NCBI GenBank assembly: GCA_900088475.1 | Contig: FLMG01003792.1 | Span: 1 to 38,871 of the forward strand | Origin: Hyphochytrium catenoides | Taxonomy: Eukaryota; Sar; Hyphochytriomycetes; Hyphochytriales; Hyphochytriaceae | Direction of reading: 5' to 3' | DNA: 38,871 bases | Shown: piece by piece, positions 11,142 to 21,474 of the stretch | Layout: each line of letters opens with the position of its first letter | Numbering within the stretch: position 1 is the first letter of the stretch | The notes under the pieces: model-generated | The model's input: the letters and a program-made list of their open reading frames with translations, nothing else | What the model was told of the DNA's origin: nothing | Databases searched by the model: none | Made by a program: the position numbers and the translations under genes

Positions 11142-11576
11142 TCATGCCCAAGCAGCAACCAATGTGATGATTACCATTGCGAGGGAAAGAGGAAGCCTCC
11201 AACAATCTGATGTCACAAGTACTAGGATATGATCCTCCTGAGTCGTGCTGGTGGCTTGTTCTCCTGATGATAGATAAGCTCTTCTTAGTATTCGCCGTCG
11301 ATAATCCCTGATGTCAGAAGTCATACCGGCCGGAACTTTTGATTGAGACAGCTCGTGGAGCAGTGCGCGGTCCGAGAAGGGGCCAGAAGATGCCAGAAGA
11401 TGCCAACCGTAATAATCAACCGCCGGCGGTAGTAGCAGGAAGGAACTACTACCTTCTGAAGGCCAATAATAAATAGACCAACATGAACTCTGGCGACTGT
11501 TCTGACGGCTCCGAAGGTCTCTGATGGCCAGCCGCTGCACAACAGGGACGCTGACAACGAAGAACAGAAGCATCAA
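11142..11576 (-). CDS. Hypothetical small protein with hydrophobic ends (weak)
   Basis: A single open frame of 144 codons. The N-terminus is hydrophobic (MMLLFFVVSVPVV), the middle is polar with many Arg/Ser, and the C-terminus is hydrophobic (LSLAMVIITLVAAWA). This could be a signal peptide plus a tail anchor or GPI-type signal. I recognise no family, see no supporting exon and no codon signal I can measure, so it may be a chance frame. Confidence 0.22.
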   Translation of the reverse strand: MMLLFFVVSVPVVQRLAIRDLRSRQNSRQSSCWSIYYWPSEGSSSFLLLPPAVDYYGWHLLASSGPFSDRALLHELSQSKVPAGMTSDIRDYRRRILRRAYLSSGEQATSTTQEDHILVLVTSDCWRLPLSLAMVIITLVAAWA

Positions 11577-12689
11577 AGTGTCGACCGAGCTACTGGATAT
11601 CTTCGTACACCTTTCTCTGGAAAGAGAACTTCACAAGAGGGAAGGACCCAAACGTGTTGAGAAGAACAAGAGAGGTCGGCAGGTTATTAAAATCAACAGG
11701 CGAGTGATCCTCGTAGATAAAACATTAGCTAATAAATAAGGGTTTAGGATTACAGGACCATAATAACAACCCTGTAGAAAGCCTCCGCGTATCGCTTTGG
11801 TTTGGCTTCTGGGCATCGAAACGCCATAGTTTATAATGAACTGTTTGTAGAGCAGTCCGCAACATTCATCAGGGTAGAAGAAGAGGTAAGAGCGGCGACA
11901 AGCTATTCGAGGGAAGAGATGATGATGGATAATTGTCCGTGTCCTCTCGCTGTTGTCGTCGATGATGTGCCTGGCTGCCCCTTCTTCTTCTCTTATTCTT
12001 CTCCTCTCTTCCGCCCGTTTCCCTCCTTCTTCCTCACTGGATTCTTTTCATGATTATTGGTAAGAAGATGATGGACGATGCTGTGTGCTTGCTTCTTCCT
12101 TTCAATCAACATGATGATGCTGGTGGCGAGGGAGCTCGTTGGTGGTGGTGGCGGTTCTAGGAACTAAAGCCTTTAGTAGCAGCTTCGTCTCTTCTTCTTT
12201 TTTTACCAGCAGCAAAGAAGAAGAAGAGGGTCGTCGGGGCCTTCCCTTTGTTGTCTACTCTCTTTCTGTTGCGTCTTCGTTCCTGTTCACGCTCCTTGTT
12301 GTCAATTCTTCTTGATTGGAAAGGGCTGAGTCGGTCCTCGTTCACCAAGCGCAAGTCGTAGATGATATCAGCCGGGAGAAGAAATGCGAACGAGAGCGGG
12401 AATTCTAGCAGCAGGAGAAGAGAAAGAGTGAGAAGAAGAGAAAAGCAGGTTGGCAGGGACAGCAGGGACGACAGGAGGAGGGTTAAGAGCCATGGCGGCA
12501 AAGCCGATCGAGCCAGAGGAGACCCATGGCGGAGACTCCTTTCTTTCTTCGCTTTCATGAAGGAAGAAGGAGTAAGATAGAAAACATCTCGCCTCCTATT
12601 ATTGTTTCGCGTCAATCATAACTTGCTGTTGTTGGGACCAATAATATCGCCGCCGCTCGCTGTTGATCGAGGATGGTGCCTCCCTGTGA
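11577..12689. other. Intergenic, low-complexity; long Leu/Arg-rich frame on minus strand
   Basis: The minus-strand frame at 12157-12615 (152 codons) has a Leu/Ser-rich centre and an Arg/Lys/Glu-rich tail. Its composition reflects ctt/ctc-type low-complexity DNA and I do not accept it as a gene without expression data. The plus frames at 11524-11739 and 11802-12053 are also unsupported. Confidence 0.45.
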
Positions 12690-15420
12690 ACAACAAACAA
12701 TATTCGAAGGAGGACGTATCCCCTTGGATTCGCTTGGTCATGTTCCCAAAGTGCGTCCCTCGATGGTCTCGCCCACCCCGTGGCAGCCCCGTCGCTGCTG
12801 TGCCCTTTTCGACGGTGTGGTGCGACAGTTCTGAGCGCCTCGCTCGCTGGGAAGGTGAAGAATGTTCCTCTTTGGCTGGAAGCGGTAGCTTCAGTCCTTC
12901 CTCTTCCCCCTCTTCCTCCCGTCTTTCCAGGGCCCCAGGGTGGGGTGTCCTTCACGAAAACGCAGCTTGAGCGGTCCGCGATGCGGAGAACGGTCAACAT
13001 TTCAAGGCTGTACGTAGCCGCTCTCCTCTCGTTGGCTTTCTCTTCCCCGTCCCAGAACTTGTTGCAGGCATTATGTGAGAAACACACCACCGGCCCCGCC
13101 TCCGCCTAATCCCCTTCCTGAGAATCTACCTTCTCCTTCTGTCTCTCGTGAAGAGGTTGCAGCTATGGCTACTTCTTTCCTTCCTGTTTCGCCGCGGGTG
13201 CCCCAGGCTTTCGCCCTCAATATCTCAAGGATAATCTCTCTACGGCAAACCCTCCTGATACTCGGCTTTGGTGGGAACGGTGCCTCCCCCTGTTGGTCCT
13301 TTCTTGGTTGGAGCTCCGCTTATTGCGCTCAACAAACGTAGCGGTGGGATTCGCCCCATCGCTATTGGTGATACGCTTCCGAAGGTTGATCTCTAAATGC
13401 TGCTGCCAGAAGCTTATACAGTAGATTCAGAGCATCTTGATGCCTCTACAAGTGGGGGTTGGTACTCCTGGAGGCTCCGAGGCTGTCGTTCACTCTGTCC
13501 GACATTTGATTGATGAGCTTAAGGTTGAACCAGCAGGCAAAGTCTTATTGTTGACTTAGTAATGCTTTCAACACCGTAGATCCCTCGTCGGCCTTCCTCG
13601 AGGCTGCTTTGGGACATTTTCCACAGCTGGTACGCTGGCTTGGCGTTTGCTACTACTACTCTTCTCCGGTAGTTCTCTTCTCCGATGTCTACACTCTTTC
13701 TACTAGTGCGTCTGGTGTTCAGCAAGGTGATCCGCTCGGGCCTCTTCCTTTCTCTCTAGCGTTGCAGCGTCGTCTTGCACTTAAGGTCCAGCAAGAGGTT
13801 CCTGATCTAGACCTCCAAGTCTTGGTATCTTGATGATGGTACCATCGTTGGCTCCCTGGATCGTGTCCGTCAAGCCCTTCACGTCATCACTGACAACTGT
13901 GCATCTGTGGGATTTGTCTCAATTTACAGAAAGAAGTGTGAGCTATAGTGGCCCTCACCATCTCAGCGCCTGGAGGGCCAGACTTTCCTGCTGATGTTGT
14001 GCGCTGTCCAGTGGATGGTACTGGAATTCTTGGTTGCCCTGTGAGATCTATTGATTACACATCCGACTACCTCCGTCACAAGCTAGAGCGTTTGAAGGAC
14101 ATCGATGCAGCCGTAGATGTTATAATAGATGATGCACAAGTTGAAATGTGCCTCTTCCGTGGCTGTCTGGGGTATGGCAGAGTCAATAAGCTGCTACGGA
14201 CCTATCCCCCTCAGTTCACTAGTGTCTTTGCAGAGAAATTTGATTCACAGTGTGGACGAATCAGGATGGTTTCAGTCTGAGGGTCCCGTTCGGCTGGGTG
14301 GTTTGGGCGTCACCCACGCTCAGTCGGTATTCGAGGGAGGAAGCGTATATTGGGTCTAGAGTGCAGACTCGGGACGTCTGTGCCGCCATTCTTCGCCTCC
14401 CAAGGGACGCTCTTGGCGGTGACCAGCTTCGTCTGGCCCTGGCTGCTCACAATATGGTCGTCGAGGGTAAGAGGACGTTAAGTGGGCTCTTCTTGGTTTA
14501 GGGCAACGTTCAGAGGGTCCTCTCGGCGGAGGTCTGGGCTGGGCCTACAAGCGTCATCGGCTGCTCGCTCAGGCCGTTGACCTTCTTCGAAATCGTGCAC
14601 GGCTAAAAGCAGTCGGTATGAACCAAGCCGGTGTGTTTCTGCACGCCAGCCCTATTCCAGGGTTAGACCAACGCGTTCGAGATTCTCACATTCTCCGACT
14701 CATGCTTCGTAGATACTTGGGTGTGCCGATCTTCGACGCGCCTGCTGGCCTTTGTAAGCTGTGTCACACGGAATTTCATGTGTTTGGGGACCACGCGAAG
14801 GTTTGCCGTTTGGCTCACCGTCGCATGACCAGACGTCATGATGGCGTGCGGAATCTTCTTCTTGGCTTCGCTCGGTAGGCAGGACTGGTAGCTAGAGCTG
14901 AACCTCCCGACCAGATTCTGCCCAATGGTGGTCGTCCGGCTGACCTGGCTGTTGAGGGCTTCGAGCCTCTGCATGTCTGCACGCTCCTCTTTGATGTAAC
15001 TGTCTCTACCTCACTGCAACAAAACACTCTGTTTCATGCAGCGGCTCAAGCAGGCTACTTCGCGGAGCATGTGCATAGGAGGAAACTCTTCCTCTATGCT
15101 GAGGGATCCGCGGACCAAGGTTACGGCTTTCGGCCCTTGGCGTGGGAATCGTTTGGTGGGGCCACAGAGACTTTTCATTCTTCCACGCTGAGAGAATGGC
15201 TTAGGGCTATCTTTAACAAGTATCGGAATGTGGGTCTTCCTCTTTCTGTTCTGACGGTGACCAGCTGCAGAAGGATCTCTGTCCAACTGCAGCGGTCTAA
15301 TGCTGAGATGGTGTTCCATCGTATGCCCAATCCACTCTATTTGAGAATGCGATATTTATTGGGCCAGCTTCCAGGAGCTACCCTACTAGTAAAAAACCTG
15401 CCAACTATCATTACACTGTC
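12690..15420 (+). mobile_element. Non-LTR retroelement remnant with RT, Cys/His knuckle and nuclease-like C-terminus (copy C, frameshifted)
   Basis: The longest retroelement copy. In order I see: a leader WIRLVMFPKCV (about 12727) and a helical segment YVAALLSLAFSSPSQN (about 13010); the RT core with IRPIAIGDTLPK (about 13350), a segment resembling VDLSNAFN broken by a one-base shift (about 13553), GVQQGDPLGPLPFSLALQ (about 13711) and YLDDGTIVGSL (about 13829); a thumb region with DYLRHKLERLKDIDAAV; a knuckle CKLCHTEFHVFGDHAKVC (about 14755) then RRHDGVRNLL; and RPADLAVEGFEP (about 14935) followed by LLFDVTVS and a Lys-bearing helix ending YGFRPLAWESFGGAT (about 15160). The last block has the spacing of the restriction-like PD-(D/E)XK endonuclease of R2/CRE-type LINEs, which is inference. 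Several frameshifts and stops make it non-autonomous. Confidence 0.85.
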
Positions 15421-15654
15421 TTATTAAAGCCCTACTGCTCCAACTGCTCCACCTCTTCTCCTTCGTCGTATGCGCTGCAGTGTTGCTGCTGCTATAGAAC
15501 ATCCTCGCGAATTGCTCGTGGCAGAGGAAGGCGACTACGCACCATCTCTGCATTACAGCGCTTAGGATGCGTGGATATCCCTCATGTATGGAACTAAAGA
15601 GAGAAGAAGACGAAGACAAACCCCTCCTCCGCACCTGTCGCGAACTGCTTTAAT

Positions 15655-16150
15655 TCAGTGACGGAGTGTTTCATGGACTTCCATGGTTGCTCCACCAAAT
15701 GTCTCCCAGACCAGCGGAACGAAACCATATCCTGATGCCGCACATTCCTCCGCGTAGGGACCAAGCTTGGCCTCACGACTCAACCTAGCGACGTAGCCAG
15801 CCTCGAGCGCTGTATGCTGAAAGGATGTGTCTTGGAGCGGCTCGCGGATGGTCAGGTCGAAGCATGTCGATATCTTGCCCGGCTCGTTGCCCTCAATGGT
15901 CAAGTCACCAGGGGGTCTCCCATTAGCCAATACCCGATCAGCAGGCTCAGGGCGAGCTATCCTGGCTGCAGACCTCGCTACGGCATGGCGCACGGTTTTG
16001 TCTCTTCCCGTCCTACAGACTACAGACCATAGCATGGTCACCATAAACAGCAAAAGGAGCCTGACAAAGTCTGCAAACGTCAGCCTGATCCACGAGAGGG
16101 ATTCCAAGGTATCGTCGAAGCATTATCCTAAATAGACCTGAGTCTTGCAC
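15655..16150 (-). mobile_element. 3' fragment of a second, divergent retroelement (copy D), antisense
   Basis: The minus strand encodes LFRIMLRRYLGIPLV, then the knuckle CRLCQAPFAVYGDHAMVC, then (after a frame change) RPPGDLTIEGNEP, CFDLTIREPLQD and YGFVPLVWETFGGAT, ending at a stop at 15655. Each block matches the 3' third of copy C with clear divergence, so it is a different subfamily or an older copy. It keeps only the 3' end, as expected from 5' truncation during target-primed reverse transcription. Copies C and D meet tail to tail with about 230 bases between them. Confidence 0.85.
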
Positions 16151-18654
16151 CCTATGCACCCTCTGATGTCTTCCTAGTACTGTCTCTGTCTCCAATAAAT
16201 AATACAATTCTCCGTTGTCCTTCTCTTGGTGGGTTGTATGTGAACGAAGACGATGATGATGCAGGAGGTAGAATAGAACCGTCTGTCTGTGGTGGAAGTG
16301 TTTCCTGATGTCGTCGGTGATGTTGGTGGTGTTGAGGAGGTCAAAGCTCAAAGGATGATCACGTGGCGAAGTTTCTCATTCTACTACTAAGTCTCCCCCA
16401 CGCACCTTCCGCCTCCCTTATGGTGGAGGAAGGAAGAAGGGAGGGGAACGGTTGGCTTGTCTCGCAATGAGTGAACCACCGAAGTCTTCCTCTGTGCGTC
16501 GGCCCTGTAGATTAACCTTAGGCACGGCTTGGTGGTGATGATGATTGCTAGCCACCTGTAGCTAGCCACCTGAGTAGCAATATGATTGAATATATAACTG
16601 AAGGTCGGTTTACTCATTCTAAAAGTAGACACCAGAATGTGAGGAAGTCGATGCTGGAAACGCCGACCGACATAGAGGATTAAGATGAGCGGACTCCTAT
16701 TTGCTGCACAGCGTCTCTACACTATCCTTTCCCTTCAAGTGTCGGTGGCTGCCGGTAGTAGTAGTACCGAGCGCGGAAACGAAGCTGCTCTCAGTCATCA
16801 ATATGAGTTAAGAGTGCGTAGCTCTCCTTTAATACATCTGCCACACGTCAACAAGTTCGATTTAGCTAGAAGAGCTATTACCTCTCTCCCTCCAATATCC
16901 CTTTGCAGGTTATGGATGATACTGGACGTCTTTGGGGAGGTCTCAACAAGAGGCTACAATGACTTCTTCTTGGTTCGGCAGCAGCTCCATAGGCTCTTAC
17001 GACGGAAGCACATGTGTAGCGGTTGCTGTGTTTGCGCTACTTCGCGTAAGGACCGTCAAGTGTTTTAGAAAAAGGCTTATTTCCTCCAGGTGCTGACATA
17101 ATGATGGTCACTCCAGTCTCCAATACCCCGAACTAAGTTCTTCTGAGCAACGCTATTTGTTAACCATAATAGGAACCTACGGGTTGTCGAGAATCGCGCG
17201 ATGGCGCTCAGAGCTTTCCTTTCGCAGGTCTTGGAGGTTATGAACAATGCGTCCTTTAGAGCCTGCTGTGCACATATCTCCGTCAACGACTCACTTCTCG
17301 CTATAGATAGATTCTCTCTGATACAGAAGGTGCGTTATCGAGTGGCCAATGCGCAGAGTTATTGTTCAAAGAGCTTCCCTTTTTGACAGTGTTAGCGACA
17401 CACCTGCCATTCTCGATATAAATGATGCTTCAGACGTGATTCAATCTCTGGTGGTGGGCCACTTGCTTCACTTCATCAGTGATAAAAAGCTCAAAAGCCT
17501 TCAAGAAGGAGTGCAGTTACGAGCCATCATCGGAAGTCGTTAGAATCTTTCTATGAAGTGCAAACACCTAAATGTATGTGAATGATCACCTCAGGAGGGG
17601 CTTTCAAAAAGCTTTGACGCAACGACCAGCGGCCAATGCACCACAGAGAGCCACCTTCTTCCTTCGGTCGGGATCTCATCTTTCTTCTCCTCGTTGCAGG
17701 AGTATGATGGGATGCTAAGGAGGTACACTCGCAACTGAAGATGAACTGAAAATAAGAAGGTATCGGCAGTCACACAAGCAGAAGATGAGATAAATAGGGC
17801 CAGCTTTCCATCTCAAGGTGCTCAATTAAGAGGGCAAAATTAGCAGCAGTTGATACCCACTACTATACTGCTAGGTACAGCTGCTTAAGCTACGGCTTAG
17901 CCCTCATCATCAGGACCGCTGAACAGCTCATTCTGCAAGTTCATTATCCAAGGACAGGTCAGTGCAAAGTTCAAGAGCACACAGAGGGATGCCAACTAGC
18001 CATCGTCGGTGCATTTAGAACTCATCTGGAGCACAAGGATTCGGAAAGCCAGGAGTCGACGTGCCTCACTGCTTCTTCATCTTGTGTATCCATCGTGCGT
18101 GGCGTACTTCCTCCAGAGATGAAAGAGGTGGTTTACGGAACGACCATATTACGCTTCTCGCCTAGCCAAGCAAAAACATTGGCCACCACTAACCACTACT
18201 CATGTGTCATCGTAATTCTTCACGCACCTACGCGGGGCAGTAACCCTATCCACCGCCATCACAGGATTCTCGTCTGTTTTTTAAGGATGCAAGTTAGCCG
18301 AGCCCGAACTACTACTGGTCATACCTACCTGTTCATCTCACGGTGGGTCCATTAGAGTCGGTAGCACTGACGACGTAGGAGTTTTACGTCACTGCTGGGC
18401 CGTAGAAGATGCTAATTAGTCTTCTTCGGAGTCCTAACCTTTGCTTCGGAGAGCTACCGATATCAAACGCTAATAGCGATGACTGGGGTAGAAAGGGATA
18501 TCCTGACGACGTGGATAGCTTATAGTCGTTGCATACATTTCTAGGATAATTGTAAAGTGGGATATGAAGATTACTTTTGAAAAGAAGAAAGGCAAACAAA
18601 ATAGCGACTACTACGAGTGATGACGACTGCTGCAGACGATGATAATTTTATCTA
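16151..18654. other. Unassigned region, possible unresolved exons
   Basis: No recognised gene. The plus frame at 16685-17068 (127 codons) and the frames at 17201-17386 and 17349-17543 have varied, protein-like composition (for example GYNDFFLVRQQLHRLL and DASDVIQSLVVGHLLHFI). Pyrimidine-rich stretches ending in AG occur near 16909, 17092 and 17227. They might be exons of a gene or a relic, but I could not join them. A 14-base direct repeat (tagctagccacctg type) lies near 16548-16573. From 17560 to 18654 I see nothing. Confidence 0.35.
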
Positions 18655-19920
18655 CTAGTTTCGGATACTTGGAGTTGCGTAAGTAAAGCCTTCATAGAAG
18701 AGCGGATGATGATCAAACTCTTCCTTTTCCTTAAGTGCTCTGGCGGAGCTTGGTCTTTGGCTGTCTTCTCCTCCCAGCGTCTCCGTCTCTTCTAGCGGCT
18801 TCTCTTTCAGAATTTCAGGAAAGTTCACTGAATTGGTACCCTCAACAAGAAGGCAGGATGATGGGTCGTCGGCGTGGTTCAAGTTCAAAGCTGCAGTGTA
18901 AGGCTTATACGCAGATGCCTGGGACGGCAGCCTCTCAAAGTCAATCCCGGCGAAGAACGGATGCTGCTTGATCTCTGAAGCCCCATTTCCACTGCCCAAG
19001 CGTGTCCGCGGATCCTTATCTAGGAGCTTGCGGATGAGGTCCCCTCCAACTTTATTGATGGACGGAGGGAGGACAAGCGGCGTGTTCACGATTTGGCGAA
19101 ATGTCTGGAGGTTGTTGCCGGCACACCAAGGAAGATAACCTGCGAGCAGCTCAAACAGTACAACCCCAAAACTCCACCAGTCGATTGCGGTTCCATAGCG
19201 GCTGCGCTGTAGGATCTCTGGTGCCATGTATTCTGGCGTCCCACATAGAGTCGTAGCACCATACAGGGGGTGTCTCACGCTCTCTTTGGCAAGATCAAAG
19301 TCGACAAGTCTTAGATGCCCATGGCCATCCAAGAGGATGTTCTCCGGCTTAAGGTCTCTGTACAGGATGCCAAGCCCATGAAGGTGCTCCAAAGCCAGCA
19401 AGAGCTCAGCCATGTAAAGTCGCGTTAGCCCTTGTGGGAGGCGCTTCAGCTTCTGAAGAAGGGCAAACAGCTCACCTCCCGGACAGTAATCGAGCACGAA
19501 GAAGAGGTGCTTCTCTGTCTGAAAGGCATAATGAAGGCTGACAATGAAGGGATGTTTAACCTTGGCCAAAACCCTTCTCTCCGTCCAGATTCGAGTTCTT
19601 TGCCTTCTGATGCCGGGGGGATCATTGGGCCTGGGAATCATCTTCATTCCATATAACGTCTGGTCCATCTTCCTCTTGATGAGGAACACCAGTGTTCCGC
19701 CTCTGCCCTTGCTAAGGATGCGAATCACCTCAACCTCATCTAAAACACTTGCACCAGCATTGACCTCTTCCGCAACTCGAGGAGGATTAGCACGAGGCCC
19801 ATGCTGGACCGACCTTGGACAACTATCATTTTCTGTCTTATGATACGCATGATGATGGCTGTGACTGCATCCAGGTAGAAAGCACAGAGCACTGCACTCA
19901 GGTGCAACGTGTCGAGCCAT
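18655..19920 (-). CDS. AGC-family Ser/Thr protein kinase, S6K-like tail, DFD motif
   Basis: An intronless frame of 421 aa. The kinase domain is about 65-323: a Gly-rich loop KGRGGT (71-76, imperfect), the ATP-binding Lys93 (YGMK), catalytic YRDLKPEN (187-194), DFD at 207-209 where DFG is usual, activation segment TTLCGTPEYMAPE (223-235) with Thr224 as the expected PDK1 site, IDWWSFGVVLFELLAG, and DPRTRLGSGNGASEIKQHPFF (split by position 303-323) marking the AGC C-lobe. The C-tail ends with a hydrophobic motif EGFTYATPS (410-418, Thr413), like that of S6K kinases. The first about 60 residues are Cys/His-rich and unconserved, so a shorter start is possible. DFD is typical of plant AGCVIII kinases, but the long insertion those carry before APE is absent. 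Substrate unknown; a growth-signalling role is inference. Confidence 0.95.
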   Translation of the reverse strand: MARHVAPECSALCFLPGCSHSHHHAYHKTENDSCPRSVQHGPRANPPRVAEEVNAGASVLDEVEVIRILSKGRGGTLVFLIKRKMDQTLYGMKMIPRPNDPPGIRRQRTRIWTERRVLAKVKHPFIVSLHYAFQTEKHLFFVLDYCPGGELFALLQKLKRLPQGLTRLYMAELLLALEHLHGLGILYRDLKPENILLDGHGHLRLVDFDLAKESVRHPLYGATTLCGTPEYMAPEILQRSRYGTAIDWWSFGVVLFELLAGYLPWCAGNNLQTFRQIVNTPLVLPPSINKVGGDLIRKLLDKDPRTRLGSGNGASEIKQHPFFAGIDFERLPSQASAYKPYTAALNLNHADDPSSCLLVEGTNSVNFPEILKEKPLEETETLGGEDSQRPSSARALKEKEEFDHHPLFYEGFTYATPSIRN

Positions 19921-21252
19921 CCGTCTTCTCTTATTTTTCTCTCTATGTATATCCTTTTCCGCGACCCGGCCCTTGCTTTTTTGTCCTTATATTTCGCCAC
20001 CCTATGAACGTGTAAGGAAATGGTGAAGTGTTGAGATCTCATACAGGCGTCCGTAGTACCGCAGGCCTGGTTGCCGCAGGCATCATGCAGTAAAAAGCAA
20101 AGGTTCATCACGACATCCTTCACCGAAGAAGAAGCCCCCAGCAGCCCCTCAATAACAACTACACTACTTTTTCTGGCTGTTATCGACGGTTGACTGCACT
20201 TGATTGAAGGAGGGTATAAAGCTCTGTTTATTAGAGCTACTGATTAGCAAATGTAGGCGGAAGGGCTACTTGTTTATTACAGACGAAGATTAAGTCATCG
20301 GGCATCCTTCCTTGTCGACTCACTCATCACAGTCCGCCTGATGCTAGGGCATCGGTCTTCGAGTTGTTGTTGCCTGGGCGGCCCGCTGCCCTATTATTCC
20401 ACCATCGTCAACACAAGGGTTTGAAAGTCCGACATAATGCAAGCATCACTATTGCGCGGAAGACAAAAAAACACACGATCTTCCTGATTCTTTGCGCAAG
20501 GTGACCCTGGTGTGAGCCCGAACTACTGCACGCAGCAGTGAGTGCGCTGCGAGGCTAAGAAGAGCAGCAGCAATGACCATCTTCTACTTTTAACCTTATG
20601 GGGCTAGCTGCCTCCAGCCCATCGGCAGCACGCGAGTAAAGTGTCGATTTAGTATCATCGTTGTTGTCGCTTGAACTCTTCTGTTTGATAAAGGCCTTTA
20701 GAGTATGTTGGCATTATTGTCGGTCGCTTCTTTGCGAAACTATCCAGCACTGTTCTACCACGACGACTGCACCAGCTAGCGCCATAATTAGACCGGGATC
20801 ATTCCATTAACGCCCTCGTCGTCAACCTCTTCTTTCCAGACGCGAAGTTGGAGGATGGAAAAAGAAGACCACCCATCGCTGTTGATCATCGTAGTAGCTT
20901 TCCTCCTCCGCCCTTAAACCTCCCGAACGCAAAGTTGATTGATGTGTGGACGTCGACTGAAGTGTTCAGCACCAAATCTTTGTTGTATAAGGTGATGACG
21001 TACCCGGTGTTATTGTTCCAAAACATTTTATAATAAAAAAGTGTTTTGCTTGCCCAAGGTCTGTCCAACACCCAAAGTTCCTCCTGTGGTACAACACGAC
21101 GAGATATCCAGTCATGTCAAGAGCGTTCTGACTACTAACTGGATCTATCAACCTTCTTTCATAAAAAGAAATCAGTACAGTACGATACTGCAGCTGATAC
21201 TGCAATCTCAAGTGAGAGGCTGAAAGGGTGAAACGTTTCTTTTTTCAAGGAA

Positions 21253-21362
21253 AGGAGAAGAGTTGCGAATTTTGGGGGCCCACCAGGAATACTTCACGCA
21301 AGCATACTGAAGTCCCTAGTTAATACCGCTACAAGTAGGACCCAAAATTTGGCACTCCTCCA
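21253..21362. repeat. Imperfect inverted repeat, MITE-like
   Basis: The left arm around 21253-21277 contains gttgcgaattttggg. The right arm around 21338-21362, read on the minus strand, contains agtgccaaattttgggt. The arms share most of about 22 positions and flank about 60 bases. Size and form resemble a very short MITE or a stem-loop. I see no clear target-site duplication. Confidence 0.4.
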
Positions 21363-21422
21363 AGTTAATTTTTGCCCTTCACCTTTCTTGCAGATTCTCG
21401 TAGAGCGTGTTATTTAGAGTGG

Positions 21423-21474
21423 TACAGTAGACGCCCAGAACGACATACCTGCAAACGCACCTCCTGCGAACCTC
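21423..21474 (+). mobile_element. Candidate pogo/Tigger-type terminal repeat
   Basis: The sequence begins TA then CAGTAGACGCCC and continues with iterated, related units around acctgcaaacgc and acctcctgcgaacc. A TA target followed by CAGT and internal iterations is the usual form of pogo-superfamily termini. No matching opposite terminus was found in the window, so this is a single-ended relic at best. Confidence 0.3.

Noticed and set aside
12157-12615. 152-codon minus-strand frame with Leu-rich and Arg/Glu-rich parts
   Set aside because: Composition follows ctt/ctc and gaa low-complexity DNA. No motif, splice context or conserved segment supports it.
12599-13090. 163-codon minus-strand frame
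   Set aside because: It lies antisense to the recognisable leader and helical segment of retroelement copy C, so it is a shadow frame.
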